A DNA stretch of 64,000 nucleotides. Source: Xanthomonas sp. DAR 80977 (lineage in GTDB: Bacteria; Pseudomonadota; Gammaproteobacteria; Xanthomonadales; Xanthomonadaceae). A program made the position numbers and the translations under genes. Below, in pieces: positions 44,588-53,574 of the stretch. The stretch is taken from positions 3,665,001-3,729,000 of the forward strand of contig NZ_CP162487.1 of assembly GCF_041240605.1 (NCBI RefSeq). The letters are read 5' to 3'. The notes beneath the pieces were generated by a model, which was given only the letters and a program-made list of their open reading frames with translations, was not told where the DNA came from and searched no databases. Every line of letters starts with the position of its first letter. Position 1 is the first letter of the stretch.

Positions 44588-45592
44588 ATGCCGAAACCCG
44601 CCTCCCAGGACCTGGTGGTGCTGCGCCCGGAAGGGCTGTACTGCCCCGCCGGCGACTTCCATATCGATCCCTGGCGCCCGGTGCCGCGCGCGGTCATCAC
44701 CCACGGCCACGGCGACCACGCGCGCGCCGGCATGGGCGAATACCACTGCGCCGCGGCCAGCCTGCCGATCCTGCGCTGGCGGCTGGGCGAGCAGGCGTAT
44801 CGCGCCTACGACTACGGCGAACGCTTCGCGCTGGGCGCCGCGCAGGTGTCGCTGCATCCGGCCGGGCACGTGCTCGGCTCGGCGCAGGTGCGCATCGCCG
44901 TGGATGGCGAGGTGTGGGTGGCCTCGGGCGACTACAAGCGCCAGCCCGACCCGACCTGCGCCGCGTTCGAAGTGGTGCGCTGCGACACCTTCATCACCGA
45001 GGCCACCTTCGGCCTGCCGGTATACCGCTGGCCGGACACCGCTACGGTGGCGCGCGAGATCGTCGCCTGGCGCCGCGAATGCGCCGCGCGCGGCGAGGCC
45101 GCGGTGCTGTTCTGCTACGCGCTGGGCAAGGCGCAGCGGGTGCTGGCCGAACTGCAGCCGTGGGACGACCAGCCGGCGCTGCTGCATGGCGCCGTAGCGG
45201 CCGGGGTGGCGGTGTACCGCGAGGCCGGGGTGGCAATGCTGGAGACGCGGCCGGTCGCCGAGCTGGACAAGCGCGCCGACTACGCCGGGCAACTGGTGCT
45301 GGCGCCGCCGTCGGCGGCGGGCAGCCCGTGGCTGCGCCGCTTCCGCCACGCGCAACTCGGCTTCGCCTCGGGCTGGATGCGGCTGCGCGGCAACCGCCGC
45401 CGGCGCAACTACGACCGCGGCTTCGTGGTCTCCGACCATGCGGACTGGCCGGACCTGCTGCGCACCATCGCCGAGACCGGCGCGCAGCGGGTCATCGCCA
45501 CCCACGGCAACACCGACGCGATCATCCGCGCCCTGAACGAACGCGGCGTGGCCGCCGAGGCGTTCCGCACCGACTACGGTGCCGAGGAATGA
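44588..45592 (+). CDS. ligase-associated DNA exonuclease (metallo-beta-lactamase fold)
   Basis: A 334-residue enzyme. It has the metal motif THGHGDHARAG and later GHVLGSAQ, GDYKRQPDP and VSDHADWPDLL, in the order of beta-CASP nucleases. It is the first gene of the four-gene cassette (exonuclease, ligase, Lhr-type helicase, PdeM). The start ATG is at 44588. The stop overlaps the ligase start (ATGA), so translation is coupled. The cassette is thought to repair DNA damage, perhaps crosslinks or breaks. Confidence 0.9.
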   Translation: MPKPASQDLVVLRPEGLYCPAGDFHIDPWRPVPRAVITHGHGDHARAGMGEYHCAAASLPILRWRLGEQAYRAYDYGERFALGAAQVSLHPAGHVLGSAQVRIAVDGEVWVASGDYKRQPDPTCAAFEVVRCDTFITEATFGLPVYRWPDTATVAREIVAWRRECAARGEAAVLFCYALGKAQRVLAELQPWDDQPALLHGAVAAGVAVYREAGVAMLETRPVAELDKRADYAGQLVLAPPSAAGSPWLRRFRHAQLGFASGWMRLRGNRRRRNYDRGFVVSDHADWPDLLRTIAETGAQRVIATHGNTDAIIRALNERGVAAEAFRTDYGAEE

Positions 45593-47181
45593 AACGCTTC
45601 GCCGCGCTGTACCGGCAACTGGACCAGAGCACCGCGACGCTGGACAAGCGCGCCGCGCTGGTCGCGTATTTCGAGCAGGCGCCGCCGGCCGACGCGGCGT
45701 GGGCGATCTGGCTGCTGAGCGGCGGCAAGCTGCGGCGCATCGCCAACACCCGCGAGCTGCGCGAGTGGATCGCGCAGGAAAGCGGCCTGCCCGGCTGGCT
45801 GGTGGACGACAGCTACGACCATGTCGGCGACCTCGCCGAAACCCTGACCCTGTTGCTCGACGACCCGGCCGCGGCCTCCGATCCGGCGCCGCTGCGCGAC
45901 TGGATCGAGGAACGCCTGCTGCCGGTCGCCGCACAGGACGAGGCCGCGCGCCACGCCGCGGTGCTGGCCGGCTGGCGCAGCCTGGCCTTCGACGAGCGCC
46001 TGCTGTTCAACAAGCTGCTGACCGGCGCGCTGCGCGTGGGCGTGTCGCAACGGCTGGTGCAGCAGGCGCTGGCGGCGATGTCCGGCATCGACATCGCGCG
46101 CATCGCCCAGCGCATGCTGGGCGCGTGGTCGCCGACCCCGGCCGCGCTGCAGGACCTGCTCTCGCTCGAGGTGCTGGCCAGCGACCGCCAGCAGCCCTAC
46201 CCGTTCTTCCTGGCCTCGCCGCTGGAAAACGACGTGGCCACGCTGGGCGCGATCGACGACTGGCAACTGGAATGGAAGTGGGACGGCATCCGCCTGCAGC
46301 TGATCCGCCGCGCCGGCGAAGTGGCGCTGTGGTCGCGCGGCGAGGAACGTCTGGACGGCCGCTTTCCCGAGATCGAGACCGCCGCGGCCACGCTGCCGCA
46401 CGATGCGGTGATCGACGGCGAACTGCTGGGCTGGCGCGACGGCGAGACCGCGCCGCTGCCGTTCACCGCGCTGCAGACCCGCATCCAGCGCCGCAAGCCC
46501 GGCGCCAAGACGCTGGCCGATACGCCGGCACGGGTGCTCGCCTACGACCTGCTGGAACTGGACGGCATCGACCTGCGCGAGCAGCCGCTGGCACAGCGCC
46601 GCGCGCAGTTGCAGGCCTTGCTCGACGCGCACGCCGATCCGCGCATCGTGCTGTCGCCGCAGGTGCAGGCCGCGTCGTGGGAAGACGCCGCCGCGCTGCG
46701 CGAGGACGCGCGCGCGCGCGGCGTGGAAGGGCTGATGCTCAAGCGCGCGTCCTCGCCCTACCAGTCCGGGCGCCGCCGCGGCGACTGGTGGAAGTGGAAG
46801 ATCGAGCCGCTGACCATCGACGCGGTGCTGCTGTACGCGCAGGCCGGCCACGGCCGCCGCAGCACGCTGTACACCGACTACACGTTCGGGCTGTGGGACG
46901 GCGAACAACTGGTGCCCGTGGCCAAGGCGTATTCGGGCCTGGACGACAGCGAGATCCTGGCATTGGACCGCTGGATCCGCGCGCACACCACCGAGCGCTT
47001 CGGCCCGGTGCGCGCGGTGACGCCATACCACGTGTTCGAACTCGGCTTCGAGGCGGTGAACAAGAGCAGCCGGCACAAGTCCGGCATCGCGGTGCGCTTC
47101 CCGCGCATCCTGCGCTGGCGCCACGACAAGCCGTTCGCCGAGGCCGACCGGCTGGCCACGCTGCAGGCGCTGGCGCGATGA
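45589..47181 (+). CDS. ATP-dependent DNA ligase of the Lhr-associated cassette
   Basis: A 530-residue ligase. The adenylation motif I is EWKWDGIRLQL with Lys as nucleophile. An N-terminal DNA-binding domain occupies about residues 1-200. Motifs III/IIIa and IV are seen as LLELDGIDL and EGLMLKRASSPYQSGRR, motif V as WKWKIEPLTID, and an OB fold closes the protein. It seals nicks using ATP. Start and stop codons overlap both neighbours (ATGA). Confidence 0.92.
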   Translation: MKRFAALYRQLDQSTATLDKRAALVAYFEQAPPADAAWAIWLLSGGKLRRIANTRELREWIAQESGLPGWLVDDSYDHVGDLAETLTLLLDDPAAASDPAPLRDWIEERLLPVAAQDEAARHAAVLAGWRSLAFDERLLFNKLLTGALRVGVSQRLVQQALAAMSGIDIARIAQRMLGAWSPTPAALQDLLSLEVLASDRQQPYPFFLASPLENDVATLGAIDDWQLEWKWDGIRLQLIRRAGEVALWSRGEERLDGRFPEIETAAATLPHDAVIDGELLGWRDGETAPLPFTALQTRIQRRKPGAKTLADTPARVLAYDLLELDGIDLREQPLAQRRAQLQALLDAHADPRIVLSPQVQAASWEDAAALREDARARGVEGLMLKRASSPYQSGRRRGDWWKWKIEPLTIDAVLLYAQAGHGRRSTLYTDYTFGLWDGEQLVPVAKAYSGLDDSEILALDRWIRAHTTERFGPVRAVTPYHVFELGFEAVNKSSRHKSGIAVRFPRILRWRHDKPFAEADRLATLQALAR

Positions 47182-49715
47182 CGGCGCAGGCGCGCAAGCG
47201 CCCGGCCGATGCGCCGCTGTACGCGTGGTTCGCCGCGCAGGGCTGGCAGCCGCTGCCGTTCCAGCGCGCACTGTGGCGGCACTACCTGGACGGCGGCTCG
47301 GGCCTGCTGCACACGCCCACCGGCAGCGGCAAGACCCTGGCCGCATTCGGCGGCCCGCTGCTGGAAGGCCTGCGCGAACAGGCCGCGCTGCAGGCGGCGG
47401 CAGACAAGCGGCCGCGCCGCGCAAAGGCAGCCGGTGCCGACAAGACTGCGTCGGCACCGAGGTCCCGCCGGCAAGCGCAGCGCGACCTGAAAGTGCTGTG
47501 GATCACCCCGCTGCGCGCGCTCGCCGCCGACACCCTGCGCGCGCTGCGCGAACCGGTGGAGGCCTTGGGCCTGGACTGGCAGATCGGCCTGCGCACCGGC
47601 GACGCCAGCGCGCGCGACAAGCGCCTGGCGCGCAGCGGCAAGCTCGACGTGCTGGTGACCACGCCCGAGTCGCTGGCGCTGCTGCTGTCCTATCCGGACA
47701 CCGCGCCGCAGCTGGCGACGTTGCGCTGCGTGATCGTCGAAGAATGGCACGAGCTGCTCGGCAACAAGCGCGGCGTGCTGCTGCAGCTGTGCCTGGCGCG
47801 GCTGCGCGCGTGGGCGCCGGCGCTGCGTACCTGGGGCTTGTCGGCCACGCTCGGCAACCTCGACGAAGCGCGCGACGTGCTGCTGCCGCATGTCGCGCAC
47901 GCGCCGATCGTGGCCGGGGTCAAGCCGCGCACGCTGACCCTGGAAACGCTGACGCCGGCCAGCGGCGAGCGCTTCCCCTGGGCCGGCCACCTCGGCCTGG
48001 CGCAGTTGCCGCGGGTGCTGGAAAAGCTGTTCGCGGTGCGCACCAGCCTGCTGTTCACCAACACCCGCGCGCAGGCCGAGCTGTGGCACCAGGCGCTGGA
48101 GTCGGTATGGCCGGAAGAGGCGCAGACGCTGGCCCTGCATCACGGCTCGCTGGATCCGGCGCTGCGCCGCGCCGCCGAGCAAGGCCTGCGCGACGGCAGC
48201 CTGCGCTGCGTGGTGGCGACCTCGAGCCTGGACCTGGGCGTGGATTTTCCCGCGGTCGACCAGGTGCTGCAGATCGGCAGCCCCAAGGGCGTGGCGCGGC
48301 TGCTGCAGCGCGCCGGCCGCGCCCGGCACCGTCCCGGCGAGGCCGGCCACGTGCTGTGCGTGCCGTCGCATGCGCTGGAACTGGTCGAATACGCCGCCGC
48401 GCGCCGCGCCATCGCCCACGGCCGCATCGAATCGCGGCCCGCGCCGCGGCTGTCGCTGGACGTGCTGGCGCAGCATTGCGTGAGTTGCGCGCTGGGCGGC
48501 GGCTTCCGCGCCGATGCCCTGTTCGCCGAGGTACGCGGCACCGCCGCGTTCGCCGCGCTCGACGCGGCCACCTGGGCCGCGGTGCTGGACTTCGTCGTGC
48601 AGGGCGGGCGCGCGCTGGCGCAGTACCCGGACTACCGCAAGGTGGTGCTGGACGAGGACGGCGTGTACCGCGTGCACGACCGCCGCATCGCGCTGCGCCA
48701 CCGGCTGTCGATCGGCACCATCACCAGCGACGGCAGCGTCGCGGTGCGTTTCCTGCGCGGCGGCCGGCTCGGCGCGGTGGAGGAGCAGTTCGTCGGCCGC
48801 CTGCGCCGCGGCGACCGCTTCCAGTTCGCCGGACGCCTGCTGGAACTGGTGCGACTGGAAGACATGACCGCCTACGTGCGCCTGGCCAAGGGCGGCGACG
48901 GCAGCGTGCCGAAATGGATCGGCGGGCGCATGCCGCTGTCCTCGGCGCTGGCGCGCGAAGTGGAAGCGGTGTTCGCCGAGCCGCGCGGCGAGGAGGAACT
49001 GCGCGCCTTGGCGCCGCTGCTCGGCCTGCAGCGCGCCCTGTCGGCGCTGCCCTCTCCGCAGCGGCTGCTGGTGGAAAGCGTGCGCGCCCGCGACGGCCGC
49101 CACGTGTTCGTCTACCCGTTCGCCGGGCGCCAGGTGCACGAAGGCCTGGCCGCGCTGCTGGCGCTGCGCTGGGGCCGGCGCCAGCGCAATACCTTCAGCT
49201 TCGCCGCCAACGACTACGGCCTGGTGCTGTCGCCAGCGCAGGACGTGGTCGCCGACGAACCCCTGCTGCGCGAACTGCTCAGCCCCGAACGCCTGTTCGA
49301 GGACCTGCGCGAAAGCCTCAACCTGGGCGAACTGGCGCGGCGCCAGTTCCGCGAGATCGCGCGCGTGTCCGGCCTGCTGCCGCCGAGCCTGCCCGGCGGC
49401 ACGCCGCGCAGCCTGCGCCAGCTGCAGGCCTCCAGCGGCCTGCTGTACGACGTGCTGAGCCGCTTCGATCCCGGGCACCTGCTGCTGGCGCAGGCCGAGC
49501 GCGAGGTGCTGCAGGGCGAGATGGAGCTGACCCGGCTCGCCGCCACGCTGCACGACTGCGCCGGACGCGATCTGGCCCTGCACACCCCGCGCAGCCTGAC
49601 CCCGCTGTCGTTCCCGCTGTGGGCCGAGAGCATCCGCGGCCAGCTCAGCACCGAGGACTGGAAGGCGCGGGTGATGCGCGCCGCCGCGCAGCTGGAACAG
49701 CGCCATGCGCGCTGA
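47178..49715 (+). CDS. ligase-associated Lhr-type DEXH helicase
   Basis: An 845-residue superfamily 2 helicase. It has Walker A TPTGSGKTLAAF at about residue 50, the box II variant VEEWHELLG in place of DExH, motif III SATLGN, and motif VI LLQRAGRARHRPGE. A winged-helix and Lhr-specific C-terminal region follow. It probably moves 3' to 5' on single-stranded DNA as Mycobacterium Lhr does. An insert around residue 75-95 (DKRPRRAKAAGADK) is charged and may be disordered. The start overlaps the ligase stop and the stop overlaps the PdeM start. Confidence 0.92.
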   Translation: MTAQARKRPADAPLYAWFAAQGWQPLPFQRALWRHYLDGGSGLLHTPTGSGKTLAAFGGPLLEGLREQAALQAAADKRPRRAKAAGADKTASAPRSRRQAQRDLKVLWITPLRALAADTLRALREPVEALGLDWQIGLRTGDASARDKRLARSGKLDVLVTTPESLALLLSYPDTAPQLATLRCVIVEEWHELLGNKRGVLLQLCLARLRAWAPALRTWGLSATLGNLDEARDVLLPHVAHAPIVAGVKPRTLTLETLTPASGERFPWAGHLGLAQLPRVLEKLFAVRTSLLFTNTRAQAELWHQALESVWPEEAQTLALHHGSLDPALRRAAEQGLRDGSLRCVVATSSLDLGVDFPAVDQVLQIGSPKGVARLLQRAGRARHRPGEAGHVLCVPSHALELVEYAAARRAIAHGRIESRPAPRLSLDVLAQHCVSCALGGGFRADALFAEVRGTAAFAALDAATWAAVLDFVVQGGRALAQYPDYRKVVLDEDGVYRVHDRRIALRHRLSIGTITSDGSVAVRFLRGGRLGAVEEQFVGRLRRGDRFQFAGRLLELVRLEDMTAYVRLAKGGDGSVPKWIGGRMPLSSALAREVEAVFAEPRGEEELRALAPLLGLQRALSALPSPQRLLVESVRARDGRHVFVYPFAGRQVHEGLAALLALRWGRRQRNTFSFAANDYGLVLSPAQDVVADEPLLRELLSPERLFEDLRESLNLGELARRQFREIARVSGLLPPSLPGGTPRSLRQLQASSGLLYDVLSRFDPGHLLLAQAEREVLQGEMELTRLAATLHDCAGRDLALHTPRSLTPLSFPLWAESIRGQLSTEDWKARVMRAAAQLEQRHAR

Positions 49716-50355
49716 ACTGGACTGGCCCCTGGCCGGCGAACCGATGAGCCTGCTCGGCGAGCGCGCGCTGTACTGGCCGGCGCGGCGGCGGCTGCTGATC
49801 GCCGACCTGCACCTGGGCAAGGCCGACGTGTTCCGCCGCGCCGGCATCGGCCTGCCCAGCGGCGGCACCGCGCTGGACCTGCAGCGCCTCGCCGCACTGC
49901 TGCAGGCACAGGACGCGCAGGAACTGTGGATCCTCGGCGACGTGCTGCACGGCGCCGCGCCCGCGGCCGCCTGGCAGCGCGACTGGCATGCCTGGCGCGA
50001 TGCGCATCCGCAGCTGCGCGTGGCCGCGATCGCCGGCAACCACGACCGTGCATTGGCCGGCGCCGGCTTGGACATCGCCTTGCTGGGCGAACAGGTGGAG
50101 GACGGCCCGTTCGCGCTGCGCCACGATCCGGCGCCGCACACGCGGCTGCACGTGCTGTGCGGGCACCTGCATCCGCTGGCGAAGCTGCCCGGCATGCGCC
50201 AACGCTGGCCGGCGTTCTGGCTGCGCGAACGGATGACGGTGCTGCCCGCGTTCTCGCAGTTCACCGCCGGCGTGGTGCCGGTCCTGGATGCGGGCGAACG
50301 CCTGGTCGCCTGCGTCGAGGGCGCGACGCTGGCGTTGCCGGCGGCAGTCGAATAA
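49705..50355 (+). CDS. pdeM: PdeM-type ligase-associated endonuclease/phosphoesterase
   Basis: A 216-residue calcineurin-like enzyme. It has metal motifs LLIADLHLGKAD, LWILGDVLHG, AIAGNHDRAL and LCGHLHPL, which complete the two-metal site of the phosphodiesterase fold. It is the last gene of the cassette; the reading frame overlaps the helicase end by 11 bases. In Mycobacterium and Pseudomonas homologues are linked to RNase or DNase activity, but the substrate is open. A perfect 25-bp inverted repeat starts 22 bases after the stop and could end the transcript. Confidence 0.9.
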   Translation: MRAELDWPLAGEPMSLLGERALYWPARRRLLIADLHLGKADVFRRAGIGLPSGGTALDLQRLAALLQAQDAQELWILGDVLHGAAPAAAWQRDWHAWRDAHPQLRVAAIAGNHDRALAGAGLDIALLGEQVEDGPFALRHDPAPHTRLHVLCGHLHPLAKLPGMRQRWPAFWLRERMTVLPAFSQFTAGVVPVLDAGERLVACVEGATLALPAAVE

Positions 50356-50376
50356 CTCGCCGCTGCGGATACGTCT

Positions 50377-50438
50377 GTGGGAGGGACTTCAGTCCCGACG
50401 CCTTACCGGTAACGCGTCGGGACTGAAGTCCCTCCCAC
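50377..50438. repeat. 62-base REP-like palindrome
   Basis: Perfect 25-bp arms (50377-50401 and 50414-50438, the arms starting GTGGGAGGGACTTCAGTCCC) around a 12-base centre that itself holds TTACCGGTAA. It sits between convergent genes (PdeM and FAD monooxygenase). Confidence 0.85.
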
Positions 50439-50522
50439 GGGGAAGCGACGGCGCCGCGGCATCGCAACAGGCCGGCCGATCGCAGAAACAACGTCGGTCG
50501 CCACCTGCACGAACGCGCTGGC

Positions 50523-51800
50523 TCACTGCACCTGTTCGCCCTGCGCCTGCCCTGCTGCAATCCGTGGCACTGCTGCCGCCTCCGCCAGCGCCTGCAGGAA
50601 TCCGGGTTCCAGCGGCAGCTTGCCGAACCAGCCGTGCTGGGTGCCGCTGAGCACGCGCAGCATGTGCCCGCGGCCGCCGGGCATGCGCCCGGCCGGCAGC
50701 ATGCCGAGGTCGCGCACGCGCGCCACCAGGTCGCGCTCGGACTGGAACAGCGGGGTCAGCCAGCGGCTCCAGAACTGGTACACCGCCACGTGCGCATGCC
50801 GCTGCGCCTGGTAGCGCGCCAGCGCCGCGTCCAGGTCCGGCGCCTCGCGCAAGGCCTCGCTCAACGCCCAGGCATCCATCAGCGCCATGTTGACGCCCTG
50901 CCCCAGCTGCGGGCTCATCGAATGCGCCGCGTCGCCGGCCAGCACCAGGCGCCCGCGGTACCAGCGCTGCTGCACCGCGTCGCGATAGCTGGCCCGCGCC
51001 AGCTGCGCCGGTGCGCACACCTGCGCCAGGCGCTCGCGCGCCTGCGGCCACAGCTGCGCGACCTCGTCCAGCCACGCCTCCATGCCGCGCGCCTGCCAGG
51101 CATCGAAATCGGCGGTGGGCAGGCTCCAGAAGAAACTCATGCGCGGCTCGGGATCGCCGGGCCGGGTGCCGACCGGCAGCAGGCCGATCATCTTGCGCGC
51201 GGCCACGTAGCGCTGGCGCAGTTCGTCGGCAAAGGCCCAGTCGCCGCGCGGCAGCAGGCACCACAGCGCGCCCCACGGATAGACCCGGTCCAGGCGCGTG
51301 CCCTGCACCTGCGCGCGCAGCGCCGAGGCCGAGCCGTCGCTGGCGATCACCAGGTCGAACGGGCCATGCCAGCGCCCGTGTTGGTCCTGCACCCGGCGCA
51401 GGCCGTCGTCGATGGCGACGATGCGCGTGTCGCGCTGCAACTCGGCATAGCCGTCCCAGGCCTGCGCCAGCAGCGAGAACAAGGCGCCGCGCTGCATGCC
51501 CAGCCCGAACAGGCGCGTGTCCAGGTCGCGGTAGCGCATGTCCATCACCGCGCGGCCGCACGGCGTCTCGCCGTACAGTCGGCGCACCGGCGCGCCGTGC
51601 GCCAGCGCCGGTTCGAGCAGGCCGATCCGCCACAGCACCTGCAGCCCGGTGGGCTGCAGCAGGAACCCGGCGCCGACCGGACCCGGCTGCGGCGCGCGTT
51701 CGAACACCTGCACCCGATGGCCGTCGCGCGCCAGCAGCAGCGCCAGGGCCTGGCCCGCCGTGCCGTAGCCGACGATGCCGATCTGCATCCGTTGCTTCAT
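50523..51800 (-). CDS. FAD-dependent monooxygenase (UbiH/salicylate-hydroxylase type)
   Basis: A 425-residue group A flavoprotein hydroxylase. It has the GxGxxG motif GIVGYGTAGQALALLLARDG with acidic FERAP after it, DG in VIASDGSASALR, and the second FAD motif LVLAGDAAHSMSPQLGQGVN. The substrate is unknown; relatives hydroxylate aromatic rings. The start at 51800 is MKQRMQIGIVGYG; 51788 (MQIGIV) is a possible alternative. The cold-shock gene lies 98 bases upstream on the same strand, separated by a terminator. Confidence 0.87.
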   Translation of the reverse strand: MKQRMQIGIVGYGTAGQALALLLARDGHRVQVFERAPQPGPVGAGFLLQPTGLQVLWRIGLLEPALAHGAPVRRLYGETPCGRAVMDMRYRDLDTRLFGLGMQRGALFSLLAQAWDGYAELQRDTRIVAIDDGLRRVQDQHGRWHGPFDLVIASDGSASALRAQVQGTRLDRVYPWGALWCLLPRGDWAFADELRQRYVAARKMIGLLPVGTRPGDPEPRMSFFWSLPTADFDAWQARGMEAWLDEVAQLWPQARERLAQVCAPAQLARASYRDAVQQRWYRGRLVLAGDAAHSMSPQLGQGVNMALMDAWALSEALREAPDLDAALARYQAQRHAHVAVYQFWSRWLTPLFQSERDLVARVRDLGMLPAGRMPGGRGHMLRVLSGTQHGWFGKLPLEPGFLQALAEAAAVPRIAAGQAQGEQVQ

Positions 51801-51844
51801 CGCATCCACTGATTGCGGGCGCTGCCGCAGCGGCAACGCCTTCC

Positions 51845-51870
51845 ATAAAAAACCCCGCCGAAGCGGGGTT
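51845..51870 (-). terminator. intrinsic terminator after the cold-shock gene
   Basis: On the minus strand AACCCCGC, TTCG, GCGGGGTT followed by TTTT. The stem is 51851-51858 with 51863-51870. It begins 28 bases after the cold-shock stop and separates it from the monooxygenase. Confidence 0.93.
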
Positions 51871-51897
51871 CAAGAAAAGCTCAGCCGAGCAAGCGAT

Positions 51898-52104
51898 TTA
51901 CTCGACAGGCGTAATATTGGAGGCCTGCGCGCCCTTCGGACCCTGGGTCACGTCATAGCTGACACGCTGTCCTTCCTGCAGGCTGCGGAAGCCCTTGGAG
52001 TTGATCGCGGAGAAGTGCGCGAATACATCGGCGCTGCCGTCTTCCGGTGAAATAAAGCCAAATCCCTTGGCGTCGTTGAACCACTTGACGGTACCGTTCG
52101 GCAT
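51898..52104 (-). CDS. cspA: cold-shock protein (CspA family)
   Basis: A 68-residue protein with [20 protein letters not shown] and DVFAHFSAI, the two RNP motifs of the CSD fold. It binds single-stranded RNA and DNA and helps translation in cold or stress. A long leader (52105-52190) lies before it, with AAAAGG near the start; some csp leaders are thermo-sensing but I do not see a stable conserved structure here. The MTAP-like gene ends just upstream on the same strand; the terminator follows. Confidence 0.95.
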   Translation of the reverse strand: MPNGTVKWFNDAKGFGFISPEDGSADVFAHFSAINSKGFRSLQEGQRVSYDVTQGPKGAQASNITPVE

Positions 52105-52190
52105 GGTGATGCGAGACCTTTTGCAATGAATGGGTGGTTGTGCGGCATCCCGCACCGGCGGAGTATGCAAAGCTTGCGCAGCGAAGACAA

Positions 52191-52937
52191 TCACCCGCGC
52201 GCCAGTTCGCCGATCAGCTCCGGCAACCCCGCCGAGGCCGCCTCCACGTTGGCCAGCACCTCGGCCAGGGTGATTTCCTGCGCGTCGCCGCAGCCCGCCG
52301 CCCAGTTGGCCACGATCGCCAGGCACACGTATTCCAGGCCCAATTCGCGCGCCAGACCCGCTTCCGGCATGCCGGTCATGCCAACCAGATCGCAGCCGTC
52401 GCGGCGCAGCCGCGCGATCTCTGCAATCGTTTCCAATCGCGGTCCCTGGGTCGCGCCGTAGCAGCCGCCATCGACCACCTTGGCGCCGGTCACGCGCGCG
52501 GCGGCCAGCACCTTGCTGCGCAGCATCGGCGAATACGGGTGGCCGAAATCCACGTGCAGCACCTCGCTGCCCGGCTCCTCGCTGAGCGTGGACACGCGGC
52601 CCCAGGTGTAGTCGATGAGCTGGTCCGGGCAGGCCAGCACGCGCGGCCCGAAGCGCTCGCCGATGCCGCCGACGGTGTTGAGCGCGAGCACCCGGGTGGC
52701 GCCGATTTGCTGCAGCGCCGCAAGATTTGCGCGGTAGTTGATCTTGTGCGGCGGCAGCGAATGACCTTCGCCGTGCCGGGCCAGGAACGCGACCCGGTGG
52801 CCGAGCAGCGTGCCGATGCGCACCGGGCCGGACGGGCTGCCGTAGCGGGTGTCGACCTCGCGGGCCTCCACGTCGTCCAGTTGCGCGAGCTTGTAGACGC
52901 CGGTGCCGCCGATCACGGCCAGTGCGATGTTGTCCAT
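52191..52937 (-). CDS. S-methyl-5'-thioadenosine/thioinosine phosphorylase
   Basis: A 248-residue purine phosphorylase of the MTAP/MTIP family. It has [10 protein letters not shown] at the N-terminus, the phosphate site [18 protein letters not shown], and [17 protein letters not shown] as the ribose/base region. It cleaves methylthio-nucleosides formed in polyamine or autoinducer synthesis. The MTGMPEA pattern resembles Pseudomonas MTIP, so methylthioinosine may be the real substrate, but this is not proven. It lies next to Hpt and both salvage purines, so hypoxanthine freed here could be rebuilt by Hpt. Confidence 0.88.
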   Translation of the reverse strand: MDNIALAVIGGTGVYKLAQLDDVEAREVDTRYGSPSGPVRIGTLLGHRVAFLARHGEGHSLPPHKINYRANLAALQQIGATRVLALNTVGGIGERFGPRVLACPDQLIDYTWGRVSTLSEEPGSEVLHVDFGHPYSPMLRSKVLAAARVTGAKVVDGGCYGATQGPRLETIAEIARLRRDGCDLVGMTGMPEAGLARELGLEYVCLAIVANWAAGCGDAQEITLAEVLANVEAASAGLPELIGELARG

Positions 52938-53019
52938 GCGGATCCTCGAATCAGAACGTACGCGCGCGCCGGCCACGACGGCCGGCGCGCGGGAAAGAAA
53001 CGGCGCCCTGCGGCGCGCG

Positions 53020-53574
53020 CTACTCCTTCATCGCGTAGATCGCCGGCAGGTTGCGCAGGCCTTCGTTGACGTCCATGCCGAAGCCGAACACGTAGCGGTC
53101 GGGGACTTCCACGCCCACGTAGTCGGCGTCGACGCCGTCCACGCGGCGGTCGTGGCGCTTGACCGTCAGCGCCGCGATGCGCACGTCGGTGGCGCCCTGT
53201 TCCAGGCACCACTGGCGTACCGCCAGCAGGGTCAGGCCTTCGTCGAGGATGTCGTCGAGCAGCAGCACGCGGCGCCCGTACAGCGCGGTGGCCGGGCGGT
53301 GCTTCCACACCAGCTCGCCGCCGACGGTCTCGCCGCGGTAGCGGGTGGCGTGCAGGTAATCGAGTTGCAGGTCCTGGCCGCGCGCGCCCAGTTCCAGCGC
53401 CAGTTGCCCGGCGAACGGCAGCGCGCCGTGCATGATGGTCAGGTAGACCGGGATCTCGCCGCGGTAGTCGGCGGCGATGGCGTCGGCCATGCGCGCGATG
53501 GCCTGGTCGAGGTGCGGACGATCGACCAGCAGGTCGGCCTGGGCCAGGGCCTGGGCGATGGTGAGAGTGGACAT
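53020..53574 (-). CDS. hpt: hypoxanthine-guanine phosphoribosyltransferase
   Basis: A 184-residue phosphoribosyltransferase. It has the PRPP loop VLLLDDILDEGLTL, the flexible-loop sequence LDYLHATRYRGETVGGEL and a conserved YVFGFGMDVNEGLRNLP near the C-terminus. It makes IMP or GMP from hypoxanthine or guanine and PRPP. Its ATG shares one base with the nagZ stop (TGATG), so both are translated together, and the phosphorylase gene follows 82 bases downstream. Confidence 0.92.
   Translation of the reverse strand: MSTLTIAQALAQADLLVDRPHLDQAIARMADAIAADYRGEIPVYLTIMHGALPFAGQLALELGARGQDLQLDYLHATRYRGETVGGELVWKHRPATALYGRRVLLLDDILDEGLTLLAVRQWCLEQGATDVRIAALTVKRHDRRVDGVDADYVGVEVPDRYVFGFGMDVNEGLRNLPAIYAMKE

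Noticed and set aside
51810..52200. Cold-shock RNA thermometer in the cspA leader
   Set aside because: The leader is short and I could not find a stable structure that hides the ribosome binding site.
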